Positions 1 through 8,720 of a stretch of DNA of 64,000 nt are shown here, one piece after another (the stretch's first letter is position 1; every line of letters begins with the position of its first letter). The translations under genes and the position numbers were made by a program. The notes beneath the pieces were generated by a model, which was given only the letters and a program-made list of their open reading frames with translations, did not search any database and was not told where the DNA came from. Source of the stretch: CAJQQY01 sp964564545 (GTDB taxonomy: Bacteria > Bacteroidota > Bacteroidia > Chitinophagales > Saprospiraceae); NCBI GenBank assembly GCA_964564545.1, contig CAZMBP010000028.1, positions 1 to 64,000 on the forward strand. The letters run 5' to 3'.

Positions 1-1208
1 GTAACTTCTCCTCCTTTTGGAGTATGATTCAATGCGTTGTCCATCAAATTCTGAATGACTCGTTCCACCAACCCTACATCTGCGAAAACTAAAGGCAAGT
101 TTTCTTTTTCTTCTAAATGAATTTTAATTCCTTTTTCTTGGGCAAGGATTTGATATTTAGCTGCTACATCTTGCGCTAATTCGGAAATAAAAAACGGTTC
201 TTTTTTAGGTTCAATTTGCCTAGCTTCTAATTTTGAATATTCAAAAAGTTGAGCAATTAATTTTTGCAAACGATCTAAACTACTCATCGAAGTTTCCAAA
301 TACTTGGTTCGATCTTCTTTCGAAATATTATCTTCTTTAATTAAAAGTGTTTCAACATAACCTTGCACAATCGCCAAAGGAGTTCGCAAATCATGCGAAA
401 CATTAGCAATCAATTCTCTTCGCAAATTCTCCACCGATTTGAGTTCATCAATATTTGCAACTATCGTATCTGCCATGCTATTATAAGTATCTGCTAAAAC
501 TGGAAAATCTCTTCGATCCTCTTTGCATATTCTAGCTTCATAATCACCTTCTTTAAATCGTTGAACTTGTCGAGTTATATTTCTTAATCTTTTTGTCAAA
601 AACCAAATCGCTAACAATCCAATTACAAGTGCACCAATCAAAGTCAAAAAGAATAAATTGGTTCCTAATTTCAACATATAACTTCCTAAAATCCCAGAGG
701 TAAGTTCAGCTTCTTTATCACTTTGTAAAATAATATAGACATAACCTTTTAGTTCATCTTCTTCCATAACTGGAGCTGCTGAGAAAATCTTACAAGTTCC
801 TGGATGCCTTGGATCATCTCCAATGATAAATGGTTTTTCCTTGGCATCGATAAAAGTTTTGATAGGTTTTAAATCTACTTTTTCCGAAAGGACTTTTCCA
901 AAAGGAGCAGCATGCGTTAAAATATTTCCAGCTGGATCAAGCAAATATAATTCAGCAATCGGATTCATCACCATAGCAGAATGCATGTAATCCATGATGG
1001 CTGGTTTATTGATTTTTCCTTCAATAAAAGGCTTCACCTCCTTCGTAGCACTCGCTGCCAAATTTGCATGCACTCGCTGTACCGACTCTTGATAATATCG
1101 ATTAGCGATATATCCAGAAATAGAAACATAACCTATTCCAAGAACCACAAGAAGTAAAAGTAGCGTTGCCGAAATTTTCCAATAAAGTGTATTATTCGCT
1201 TTTTTCAT
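1..1208 (-). CDS. Sensor histidine kinase, 3' end outside window
   Basis: Membrane histidine kinase, the likely partner of the response regulator just upstream. The start MKKANNTLYW is followed by a membrane segment (about residues 10-30), an extracytoplasmic sensor region of roughly 150 residues, a second membrane segment near residue 190 and a HAMP-like linker. The H-box reads SHDLRTPLA with the phosphorylated His at about residue 272, and the N-box NLMDNALNHTP lies at the window edge, so only the rest of the ATPase domain is missing. It is read leftwards and starts 66 bases after the regulator's stop, so the two are probably one operon. The signal sensed is unknown. Confidence 0.93.
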   Translation of the reverse strand, partial: MKKANNTLYWKISATLLLLLVVLGIGYVSISGYIANRYYQESVQRVHANLAASATKEVKPFIEGKINKPAIMDYMHSAMVMNPIAELYLLDPAGNILTHAAPFGKVLSEKVDLKPIKTFIDAKEKPFIIGDDPRHPGTCKIFSAAPVMEEDELKGYVYIILQSDKEAELTSGILGSYMLKLGTNLFFLTLIGALVIGLLAIWFLTKRLRNITRQVQRFKEGDYEARICKEDRRDFPVLADTYNSMADTIVANIDELKSVENLRRELIANVSHDLRTPLAIVQGYVETLLIKEDNISKEDRTKYLETSMSSLDRLQKLIAQLFEYSKLEARQIEPKKEPFFISELAQDVAAKYQILAQEKGIKIHLEEKENLPLVFADVGLVERVIQNLMDNALNHTPKGGEV

Positions 1209-1274
1209 ATTTTCCAAAATCTAAAATTAGAAGAATAAGTATATTCAAATCGTTCCCCTTTAGGGGACAGGGGT

Positions 1275-1982
1275 TTACAGATCTTCATTAAATCGGTACC
1301 CAATTCCCCACGATGTCAAAATATAAGTTGGCTTTTGAATATCTGGTTCTATTTTTCCACGCAATCGATTGATGTGGGAATTTACCGTATGCTCATAACC
1401 CTCAAAATCATATCCCCAAACCAAATTCAAAATCTGTGTTCGAGAATAACTTTTCCCAGGCTTCGAAGCTAGCAAACTAAGCAAATCAAATTCCTTTGGA
1501 GACAAATCTATTCTTTGATTTTGAACAGAAACTTTTCGTTTATCCATATCAATAACTAAGTCGCCAAAATCCATAATTAATGAATTTTTATCTGCCGCAT
1601 TTTTAGTGTTATTTGACATTTCAGTTCGACGGAAAATTGCTTTTACTCTTGCTACAAACTCGCGCACACTAAATGGTTTTGTCATATAATCATCCGCACC
1701 AAATTCTAACCCTAGAATTTTATCAATCTCCTCCGCCTTTGCTGTCAACATTAAAATAGGAGTTACAATATTATCACTTCTTAATTTTCGACAAATTTCC
1801 AAACCATCTTTCCCAGGCAACATTACATCTAAAATGATTAAATCAAATTCTCCACTCAATGCTTTTTCTAAACCTACATTTCCCTCATAGGCTTTATCCA
1901 ATTCGCAATCCATATCCTTCAAATGGATTTCCAATAAGTCCACAATGTCTCTGTCGTCTTCTACAACTAGTACTTTTTTCAT
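1275..1982 (-). CDS. OmpR/PhoB-family response regulator
   Basis: DNA-binding response regulator of 235 residues. The receiver domain starts MKKVLVVEDDRD, with acidic residues 9-10, phosphoacceptor Asp52 (LIILDVMLPG) and the conserved Lys in MTKPF. The C-terminal winged-helix domain shows the OmpR pattern (LSPKEFDLL, then VNSHINRLRGKIE). A longer reading from 2042 would add 20 residues that do not belong to the receiver fold, so the internal ATG at 1982 is preferred. It is the first gene of the pair with the downstream kinase. Targets are not identifiable; the lipoprotein gene at 2461 is divergent and shares the intergenic region. Confidence 0.93.
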   Translation of the reverse strand: MKKVLVVEDDRDIVDLLEIHLKDMDCELDKAYEGNVGLEKALSGEFDLIILDVMLPGKDGLEICRKLRSDNIVTPILMLTAKAEEIDKILGLEFGADDYMTKPFSVREFVARVKAIFRRTEMSNNTKNAADKNSLIMDFGDLVIDMDKRKVSVQNQRIDLSPKEFDLLSLLASKPGKSYSRTQILNLVWGYDFEGYEHTVNSHINRLRGKIEPDIQKPTYILTSWGIGYRFNEDL

Positions 1983-2099
1983 ATTTGATATTCTGGTTTT
2001 TGTTAAGTCATGTTGTTTACTTCTAAAAATTTCTACGCTCATGAGATCTCGATATTTTGGATTTTTGAAAAGAGGAAAACACTTCGTTTTCTACTTTTA

Positions 2100-2107
2100 C
2101 AAATTTA
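2100..2107 (-). promoter_or_regulatory. Putative -7 element for the two-component operon
   Basis: Read on the minus strand this is TAAATTTG, a full match to the Bacteroidota TAnnTTTG element, about 118 bases before the preferred regulator start. A clear TTG at the -33 position is missing (CTTTC is found instead), so support is partial. Confidence 0.4.
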
Positions 2108-2367
2108 CATCTTAAATATCACAGAACTATCACGAAAGGTTTGAGTTACCCTCACGGCAATTTAATCACATCTTCTGTCTTTTTACTTTTTTTGAAAAAA
2201 ACCATTCGAAACTTGTCTCTCAATTGTCAATTTAAAAGTAATTCTAAAAATCACTTTTTTTGGTTCCCCCACTTAAAAACTTGATTATCAAGCTTTTAAG
2301 AATTTTAAAAAAATAAAAAATCACTCGATTATTTTTTAGCCATACTCTTGTTATTCTTTTGTGATTT

Positions 2368-2394
2368 TTGATTGGGTTCTGGTTTCTAATTTTG
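2368..2394 (+). promoter_or_regulatory. Putative promoter of the lipoprotein gene
   Basis: TTG (2368-2370), 16 bases, then TAATTTTG (2387-2394), matching the Bacteroidota -33/-7 pattern at slightly short spacing. The expected transcript start is about 60 bases before the ATG at 2461. Confidence 0.45.
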
Positions 2395-2460
2395 CTTTTG
2401 TAATTAATTAATAATCGAATTAGTTTTTTAAAACCTATTTCAAATCAAAAATTTTAAAAC

Positions 2461-3345
2461 ATGACTTTTAAAAATCTTTTATTTGTAGCTCTTATAGCTA
2501 TTGCCTTTACTGCTTGTAAAGATGACGATGATCCGCAAACTGCAACTACAGAACAATTAAATTTGAATTTAAATGGCCTAACTGATCTTGGAAGCGACTA
2601 TGCTTATGAAGGTTGGATTATGGTAGATGGTTCGCCAGTTTCAACGGGAGTATTTTCAGTTGATGCGAATGGTATACTTAGCAGGTCTTCATTTGATATT
2701 GATGCGAATCAATTAGAAAAATCTACTGCTTTTATTCTTACCATTGAGCCTTCTCCTGACAACGATCCTGCTCCGAGTGATGTCCATATTTTAGCAGGAG
2801 AATTTAGTGGAACTAATGCAACACTTACTGTCGATCATGGTGCTGCTTTGGGAAGTGATTTTACAACTGCAACAGGAACTTACATCCTTGCAACACCAAC
2901 TGATGGAATGAATAATAATGAAAAAAGTGGTGTTTGGTTTTTAGATCCAACAGCTGGACCAGGTCCAGGTTTAGATTTACCAACACTTCCTGCTGGATGG
3001 AAATATGAAGGTTGGGCTGTGATTGATGGAACTCCAGTTTCAACAGGAACTTTTACAAGTGCAGCAGGTGAAGACGATTCTGGATTGTTTAGTGGTGCGA
3101 TGGCTGGCCCTGCATATCCAGGTGAGGACTTTCTTGAAAATGCTCCAACTGGATTGTCTTTCCCTACTGACTTAGCAGGAACGACTGTAGTAATTTCAAT
3201 TGAGCCAAGTCCCGATAATAGTGCAGCTCCATTTTTATTAAAACCGTTGGTTGCTCCAGTTGATGCTGCTGCCGCTGATCACACACCTTATACTATGAAT
3301 AATAATGCTGCTGCAACAAATCCAACTGGAACAGCAACGAAGTAA
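2461..3345 (+). CDS. Lipoprotein with two RskA-like domains
   Basis: Probable exported lipoprotein of 294 residues. The N-terminus has a hydrophobic stretch ending in the lipobox FTAC (Cys19), followed by an acidic KDDDD spacer of the kind that can send lipoproteins to the outer surface in Bacteroidota. The mature part holds two copies of one module: YEGWIMVDGSPVSTGVFSVD with IEPSPDNDPAPSD, and YEGWAVIDGTPVSTGTFTSA with IEPSPDNSAAPF. This wording resembles the C-terminal domain of anti-sigma-K (RskA) proteins (YxLWxxxxGxPVSxGVF ... VEPxGGSPxPTGP), but no cytoplasmic sigma-binding part or later membrane segment is present. Function unknown; an extracytoplasmic binding role is inference. Confidence 0.8.
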   Translation: MTFKNLLFVALIAIAFTACKDDDDPQTATTEQLNLNLNGLTDLGSDYAYEGWIMVDGSPVSTGVFSVDANGILSRSSFDIDANQLEKSTAFILTIEPSPDNDPAPSDVHILAGEFSGTNATLTVDHGAALGSDFTTATGTYILATPTDGMNNNEKSGVWFLDPTAGPGPGLDLPTLPAGWKYEGWAVIDGTPVSTGTFTSAAGEDDSGLFSGAMAGPAYPGEDFLENAPTGLSFPTDLAGTTVVISIEPSPDNSAAPFLLKPLVAPVDAAAADHTPYTMNNNAAATNPTGTATK

Positions 3346-3430
3346 TTTTAGAAAATCCAAAACCTATAAAAGCAGTAGGATTCTTATTTGAGGATAGTGT
3401 TGCTTTTTCTTTGGATACCAAATGACATAA

Positions 3431-3466
3431 AAAAACGGGTAGCATTTTCATGCTACCCGTTTTTTA
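3431..3466. terminator. Bidirectional terminator
   Basis: The stem ACGGGTAGCA / TGCTACCCGT with a short loop is flanked by A-run and T-run, so it can end both the lipoprotein gene and the sigma-factor operon converging on it. Confidence 0.85.
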
Positions 3467-3487
3467 TTTTATCAAAATGTCGAAGTG

Positions 3488-4147
3488 TTACCCACGCTTT
3501 CTAGCTCGTGCCCGACCTGACATATCTAAGAATGCTTGTGCACCTGGTTTTTTCAACAAAGTGTACAAAATTTCTTTAGCTCTAAATAATTGAGCTTTAA
3601 CTGTACCTAAAGGAATTTCCAACTCTCTTGCTATCTCTTCATAACTTAATTCTTCGAAATATCGCAACTCGATCATCAAGCGATATTTTGGAGTTAGTTT
3701 CCCCATCACTTTTCGCATCAACGAAACCTTTTGAGTTCGTATGTAAATTTCTTCAGGATCTAGTGAGTTTGATTTTAGATTAGATGAAAAGTCAGCCGCT
3801 CCACCTTTTTCAATCGGATCATCAATTGATAATAAGTGTAACCTTTTCTTTCTGATGTGATCAATGCAATTGTTAATTGCAATTTTGAATAACCAAGTAC
3901 TAAATGCATATCGAGGTGCATAACTTGGTAATTTTCGGAACGCTTTTCCGAATGCTTCTAAAGTTAAGTCTTCCGCATCATCTCGATTGTTAATCATTTT
4001 TAACATCATGTGAAAGATAGAATTACGGTAGCGAGTCATCAAGATAGTGTAGGCTTTTTCTTCACCATCAATTGCTCTCAGAACTAATTCGTAATCAGCT
4101 TTTGCTTTAGGGGATAAATTTGTCGTAGTTATTGTTTTTACTTCCAT
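3488..4147 (-). CDS. ECF-type RNA polymerase sigma factor
   Basis: Sigma-70 family factor of 219 residues with only regions 2 and 4. Region 2 includes RDDAEDLTLEAFGKAF and the -10-binding FSTWLFKIAINNCIDHIRKK; region 4 carries the helix-turn-helix LSYEEIARELEIPLGTVKAQ with LFRAKEIL. The C-terminal tail after about residue 200 is basic. The start codon overlaps the end of the upstream glycosyltransferase by 10 bases, so it is translationally coupled to an envelope operon that begins with lpxK. No anti-sigma gene is adjacent. In other Bacteroidota an ECF factor acts with PorX on T9SS genes; whether this is that factor cannot be decided here. Confidence 0.9.
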   Translation of the reverse strand: MEVKTITTTNLSPKAKADYELVLRAIDGEEKAYTILMTRYRNSIFHMMLKMINNRDDAEDLTLEAFGKAFRKLPSYAPRYAFSTWLFKIAINNCIDHIRKKRLHLLSIDDPIEKGGAADFSSNLKSNSLDPEEIYIRTQKVSLMRKVMGKLTPKYRLMIELRYFEELSYEEIARELEIPLGTVKAQLFRAKEILYTLLKKPGAQAFLDMSGRARARKRG

Positions 4148-5295
4148 TGTATTGTTTTTCTAAAAAATAAAATAGGTGTGAATGCGATGTAATACAGAAT
4201 GTACATGAAATCCATAATCGGAATCCATAGAAGTAGCTTTGTTTCTTGAAACCTTTTAAGGATTAGTGCGTAATAATAACACAGCACTACTGAACGTATT
4301 ACAAAAAGTGTACCTAAAAACATTACATTAAAATTTAATACGAATAATGTTATCCCTGTCACATAAAATAAGAAGTGACTCACCGATAAAATCCCTAACA
4401 AAAATTTATGTTTTAATTGATAACTGGTAGCCGTGGAAAGGTGTCTAGTTTTTTGACGATAGTAATCTTGCCAAGTAGTTTTCGGTTCGGAATAAACAAA
4501 TGATTCTTTTTCTAACATTATACTTACATTTTCTCCAGTCGCGACTTCATTGATAAATAAGTCATCATCTCCTGAAGCAATATGCTTGTGTTTTTCAAAT
4601 CCATTTGATGCTGTAAACAATTCCTTACGATATGCAAGATTGCGTCCAACGCCCATGTATGGGAGCTTTGCGAGCGCAAATGAAAAATATTGAATCGCTG
4701 TATAAACTGTTTCGAAGCGAATAAAACGATTCAATAAAGTGGGATATGTTGTGTATGGACCGTAGCCCAAAACAATTTTTGTAGTATCAGAAATCCTACT
4801 TTGCATGCAAAACAACCACTCTGAACTGCTTGGACAACAATCTGCATCCGTAAGTAAAAGTGTTGTGTACTTTGATGATTCAATCCCGATTTTTAGTGGA
4901 AACTTTTTTCCGACCATACCAGTTGGTTTGGCATCGAGATTAATTATCCGCAAGTTAGAATATATTTTTTTATATTTTATTAAAACATCATATGTTGTGT
5001 CATCTGAGTTATCATTGACAACAACTACTTCGAAGGAACGGTAGTTTTGATTTAGAATACGGGGAAGGTTTTTTTCTAAATTTTGAGCTTCATTGCGTGC
5101 ACAGATGATAATTGAGACAGATTTTTCACTTTTATCTCTTTTCTTACCAATGTTAGGAGTGGATTTAAAATAGGCTAATTTTGAAAAAAGGAAACACCAA
5201 TAGATTAATTGGACTAAGAATGAGAAAATAAATATCGTAAGAGTGAAAATAATGAAGGGTGAAAAATCAGAAATTTGGGATAAATTAAAATGCAT
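4138..5295 (-). CDS. Membrane family 2 glycosyltransferase
   Basis: Processive-type GT-A glycosyltransferase of 385 residues. It has an N-terminal membrane helix (about 14-36) and a GT2 core with the nucleotide-binding VSIIICARNEAQNLEKNLP and VVVVNDNSDD, the metal-binding LLTDADC, the acidic ASGDDDLF and a YRQKTRH motif in the place of QxxRW. Three hydrophobic segments follow at the C-terminus. This layout is typical of enzymes that add sugars to lipid carriers or membrane lipids on the cytoplasmic side. It sits between an acyltransferase gene (18 bases away) and the sigma-factor gene (10-base overlap), so a glycolipid or surface glycan role is likely; the sugar is unknown. Confidence 0.9.
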   Translation of the reverse strand: MHFNLSQISDFSPFIIFTLTIFIFSFLVQLIYWCFLFSKLAYFKSTPNIGKKRDKSEKSVSIIICARNEAQNLEKNLPRILNQNYRSFEVVVVNDNSDDTTYDVLIKYKKIYSNLRIINLDAKPTGMVGKKFPLKIGIESSKYTTLLLTDADCCPSSSEWLFCMQSRISDTTKIVLGYGPYTTYPTLLNRFIRFETVYTAIQYFSFALAKLPYMGVGRNLAYRKELFTASNGFEKHKHIASGDDDLFINEVATGENVSIMLEKESFVYSEPKTTWQDYYRQKTRHLSTATSYQLKHKFLLGILSVSHFLFYVTGITLFVLNFNVMFLGTLFVIRSVVLCYYYALILKRFQETKLLLWIPIMDFMYILYYIAFTPILFFRKTIQWK

Positions 5296-5313
5296 TGAAT
5301 GTCATTTTTATTT

Positions 5314-6636
5314 CTATTGCAACAACGAATTAATTTGAGTAACAACACTTTTACGTAATTCTAAAGCTGATTCTTTTTCAATTTTCGAAACTCGAAATAG
5401 TCTCCAACCTCCTAAAGTATCTTTCGCAAAATCTTTATACCACCAGGCAAAAAGTCCTGTCACCACTAAACTCCCAAGGTATGCCCATGTCATCCAACTC
5501 TCGGTGAAATACTTTTTAAAAACCCAAACTTGTAATCCATAGAAAATAAGATAAGTAAATATTCCTGATAAAATTTTCACCGTTGAAGTGTAGGCAGGGT
5601 GCAACTTTAATTTTTTATTAATTAAGGCTGGAGTATAATTCGCTAGAAAATTATTTACCCAACCATATAAAAAAGGTAAAAAACCTAGAATCAAAAAAAT
5701 ACTTCGCATCACCCAATTCATTTTCGCACTTGACTTTTGGGTTTTTATAACAATACTATCACGAATTTTATTCTTTTGTAAAAAAGAAAAATATTGCTCG
5801 ACTTTTGATTTAAAAGAATTGGCTTCCACAGTTTTTTCATCTTTCAACTTTTGCCAATTATCAATCATTTTTTTTGTTCGATCATAAGCTAAATCAAGGG
5901 GGAGAGAGTTTTCAGTTTGTGTCACTTCTTCGAGTTTCCTCATAAAAGCATCTTCCTCATCATCACGTGTATGGATGGTTAAGTCTTGTGCTCTTTTTTG
6001 CATTGCTGCAGTTAACTCCTCTACTGCCTGAAATTTATCTTTTCGATAAACTTCTTCAAAATCAGCTACTTTAATTGGCTCTCCAACATTTCTAAAAATA
6101 GATGTTCGAAAATTTCTTTGATCTTCATAGTTTAATCCTACTATTAAGATTTCCAAACCTAATTTAAAATCATTTTTATCTTCTGTGCTCAAAGCAATTC
6201 GGGCAGATCCTGTTTTGAATCTTCGAATCCTTCGAGGAATATCACTACCACCTTCAGCTGCGATATACAAACAACCTCCTTTAGTCAAAAAATCTTCTGC
6301 AAACCTAAAAGCATGTTCATTATTCAACTTCACTCCATCTTTGTCCACATCTTGTCTTCTTTCCACTTTAATACCATAAGTACTGCCTAAGAATGATCCT
6401 AAAACAGGAATCTCAAACAACCCTGCATTTGCCAAAAAATGCACAAAACGATTAACAGGAACTGCTGCCATGAAAGGATCATACAATGTATTTGGATGAT
6501 TGGAAACAAGAATGGTTGGATTCTTTATACGAAATCCTTTTTTATTCCTAGTCACATACTTAGAATAAAATACCTTACTTGTCACAAAAGCTAACGACCA
6601 CACAAATGCATAACTCAATAATTTATATGGATTCAA
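5314..6636 (-). CDS. Glycerol-phosphate-type acyltransferase (PlsC/LPLAT superfamily)
   Basis: Membrane acyltransferase of 440 residues. The catalytic block is NHPNTLYDP, an H-x5-D spacing as in the GPAT/DHAPAT-like subgroup rather than the H-x4-D of classical PlsC. The phosphate-binding block is AEGGSDIPRRIRRFKTGSAR, where EGGSD replaces the usual EGTS. A long charged middle section (about 220-310) precedes two or three C-terminal membrane helices. It lies 3 bases after lpxK and 18 before the glycosyltransferase. Expected work is acyl transfer to glycerol-3-phosphate or another lipid acceptor at the inner membrane; the exact substrate cannot be read from the sequence. Confidence 0.85.
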   Translation of the reverse strand: MNPYKLLSYAFVWSLAFVTSKVFYSKYVTRNKKGFRIKNPTILVSNHPNTLYDPFMAAVPVNRFVHFLANAGLFEIPVLGSFLGSTYGIKVERRQDVDKDGVKLNNEHAFRFAEDFLTKGGCLYIAAEGGSDIPRRIRRFKTGSARIALSTEDKNDFKLGLEILIVGLNYEDQRNFRTSIFRNVGEPIKVADFEEVYRKDKFQAVEELTAAMQKRAQDLTIHTRDDEEDAFMRKLEEVTQTENSLPLDLAYDRTKKMIDNWQKLKDEKTVEANSFKSKVEQYFSFLQKNKIRDSIVIKTQKSSAKMNWVMRSIFLILGFLPFLYGWVNNFLANYTPALINKKLKLHPAYTSTVKILSGIFTYLIFYGLQVWVFKKYFTESWMTWAYLGSLVVTGLFAWWYKDFAKDTLGGWRLFRVSKIEKESALELRKSVVTQINSLLQ

Positions 6637-6639
6637 ATT

Positions 6640-7707
6640 CTATCCTTTAAAGTTTAATAAAAATTGTTTGACTTCTTCATCGAACTTCTCCCCTTCTTCA
6701 AAGTGAAATTCCACTTGAACTGGTAAAGCAAAAATGGGTAATTTATTTTCTTGCAAAAATGGATGGTGCAACTGCAAACGCATCGCATCTTTTTCAGTCG
6801 TCAAAATCACTTTCTTTTTCGATTCCATTTTATCGAAGGTCGTTTTCAAATATGACACATCAAACTTACTAAAATATCTGTGGTCTTCATATTCTAAAGT
6901 CTTCACAGAATTAACTTGCGACTCCAAATAATCCACTAAATAATCCGTTCGTGCAATCGCACATATTAATAACACATCAACATCAGGCTCCAATCGAGCT
7001 CGATATTTATGATTTAAAATATAATATGGCTCGTAATATCTATAATGTGAAAAGAAGATTTTTTGATGTGGAAATGGTTTTATTTTTTTGATAAAAAATT
7101 CTTTTTCCTCTTCTGAGATTGTCGGTGGACATTTTGAGACTATTAAAATATCTGCTCTCTTATAAGCTGATCGCCATTCTCTTAACCGCCCAGAAGGTAA
7201 TAAGTAATCATCCGTAAAGGGGAAATTATATTCCGTTAATAAAATATTCATTCCAGGTTGAATGGCTCGATGTTGGAAAGCATCATCTAGTAAAATGACT
7301 TGTGTGTCAGGACTTTCAGATAAAATTTTTGGAACGGCAAATGTCCGATTCTCTGCAACAGCGACATGAACGTCTGGAAACTTTCGTTTGAATTGCAATG
7401 GTTCATCTCCTACTGTTTCGGCATTGTTTTGAGGTTCTACTTTTAAGTAACCTTTTGTTTTTCGCTTATAGCCCCGACTAAGTGTTGCCACGTTAAGATA
7501 AGGACGAAGCAATTTTATAAGATATTCGATATGTGGTGTTTTCCCTGCTCCTCCTACAGAAAGATTTCCTACAGAAATAATCGGCAGGTCAAAAGCAATT
7601 CCTTTGAGCAACCCTTTTTTATAAAAAAAATCAATCACACTCACGCCTAATCCGTAGAGTAGCGAGAGGGGTGATAACAATATTTTTATTAGTTTATTTC
7701 GAAACAT
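6640..7707 (-). CDS. lpxK: Tetraacyldisaccharide 4'-kinase
   Basis: Lipid A pathway kinase that phosphorylates the 4' position of the tetraacyl disaccharide on the inner-membrane face. The protein (355 residues) has a short N-terminal membrane-associating helix, then the P-loop GNLSVGGAGKTP with Lys56, the family motif LLDDAFQHR, and the late motif LTTEKDAMRL. Length is normal for the family. It is the first gene of a leftward operon with the acyltransferase, glycosyltransferase and sigma factor, which links the operon to outer-membrane lipid synthesis. Confidence 0.95.
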   Translation of the reverse strand: MFRNKLIKILLSPLSLLYGLGVSVIDFFYKKGLLKGIAFDLPIISVGNLSVGGAGKTPHIEYLIKLLRPYLNVATLSRGYKRKTKGYLKVEPQNNAETVGDEPLQFKRKFPDVHVAVAENRTFAVPKILSESPDTQVILLDDAFQHRAIQPGMNILLTEYNFPFTDDYLLPSGRLREWRSAYKRADILIVSKCPPTISEEEKEFFIKKIKPFPHQKIFFSHYRYYEPYYILNHKYRARLEPDVDVLLICAIARTDYLVDYLESQVNSVKTLEYEDHRYFSKFDVSYLKTTFDKMESKKKVILTTEKDAMRLQLHHPFLQENKLPIFALPVQVEFHFEEGEKFDEEVKQFLLNFKG

Positions 7708-7857
7708 TTAATTTGTGAATTATCGTACTTATTCTAACAGTAAATCAAACTAGAGGTTGCAGACTTTTCTCTCAAATTGGAAAAGAACAAAAGTAATTGA
7801 ATTTCTTTTTTATTTTTACAAAAAATCCATTTTACATTTCCCTAAAATTTGAATACT

Positions 7858-8592
7858 ATGAAAGCACTAATCTTTGCAGCTGGCCTTGGCACTCGACTTC
7901 GCCCTTTGACTGATGATCGCCCAAAGGCATTGGTTGAAATTAATGGAATGACTTTGTTGGAAATTGTGATTCGTCGTTTGAAAAAAGCAGGTGTGACCGA
8001 TATCATTGTCAATGTCCATCACCATGCGCAAATGATTATTGATTTTTTGCAAAGTAAAAACAACTTTGATATCAATATTCTGATTTCAGATGAACGGGAT
8101 GAGTTGCTCGACACAGGTGGTGGTTTGCTAAAAGCGGCTGATTTCTTTTCGGATGGAAAACCATTTTTTGTTCATAATGTGGATATCCTTTCTAATATTG
8201 ATTTGAAAAAAATGTATAAAAAGCATGTGAAGTCTGGTGCTGTTGCGACTCTTTCTACTCGGCATCGGGCGACTTCTCGCTATCTCCTTTTTAATAAAAA
8301 AAATGAGTTGTATGGTTGGATGAATGTTCGTACGGGAAAGATGATTTTGTGCAAGAAGAAAAAGGGGAAATTGAATTTGCGGGCGTTTAGTGGGATTCAT
8401 GTGATTAGTCCTGATTTGTTTGATGCGATGCCTGAAGGGAAAAAGAGGTTTTCGATTATTGATGTGTATTTGGCGGCGGCGGCTTATCAGAAGATTGTGG
8501 GGTATCCGCATGAGGAGGATGTGTGGATGGATGTGGGGAAGATTGAGAATATTGATGAGGCGAAGAGGGTACTCGAGGAAATTGGGGGTTAA
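7858..8592 (+). CDS. Sugar-1-phosphate nucleotidyltransferase (MurU/ManC-like)
   Basis: Nucleotidyltransferase of 244 residues that joins a sugar-1-phosphate and an NTP. It starts with the signature MKALIFAAGLGTRLRPLTDD followed by RPKALVEING, has the metal-binding HNVDIL, and ends with DVWMDVGKIENIDEAKRVLE as in short MurU or mannose-1-phosphate guanylyltransferase relatives. The ATG at 7858 is preferred over a TTG three codons earlier. A phosphotransferase partner, common for MurU, is not next to it. Codon choice changes along the gene: from about 8350 it turns G-ending (AAG, GAG, GGG, GCG, TTG), unlike the A-ending first half. A repeat follows 6 bases after the stop. Confidence 0.88.
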   Translation: MKALIFAAGLGTRLRPLTDDRPKALVEINGMTLLEIVIRRLKKAGVTDIIVNVHHHAQMIIDFLQSKNNFDINILISDERDELLDTGGGLLKAADFFSDGKPFFVHNVDILSNIDLKKMYKKHVKSGAVATLSTRHRATSRYLLFNKKNELYGWMNVRTGKMILCKKKKGKLNLRAFSGIHVISPDLFDAMPEGKKRFSIIDVYLAAAAYQKIVGYPHEEDVWMDVGKIENIDEAKRVLEEIGG

Positions 8593-8720
8593 TTTTTTGC
8601 CGCAGATTGGGCTGATAATTATGATGTATATGATTTCCCAATTATTGTATAATCTATTAACTCCTAAAAAGAGAGATCATATAAATCATAATTATCAGCC
8701 CAATCTGCGGCAAAAAAAAA
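8593..8720. repeat. Inverted pair of a post-stop repeat (36-bp arms)
   Basis: Arms at 8599-8634 and 8676-8711 match over 36 bases with one mismatch; each begins GCCGCAGATTGGGCTGATAA when read away from the adjoining gene. The left arm starts just after the nucleotidyltransferase stop, behind a T6 run. The right arm starts just after the GxxExxY stop (minus strand), behind a T9 run. The pair could fold into one long hairpin and end transcription from both sides. A third copy lies at 9160-9195. Confidence 0.9.

Larger units (their letters stand above)
1983..2460. other. Divergent intergenic region without a gene
   Basis: About 480 bases between the response regulator and the divergent lipoprotein gene. 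It is very AT-rich and holds a putative promoter for each neighbour. No convincing coding frame, RNA gene or long inverted repeat was seen. Confidence 0.5.

Noticed and set aside
8599..8711. Integron attC site
   Set aside because: No core-site 7-mer or integrase gene; the repeat follows stop codons and is better explained as a dispersed element.
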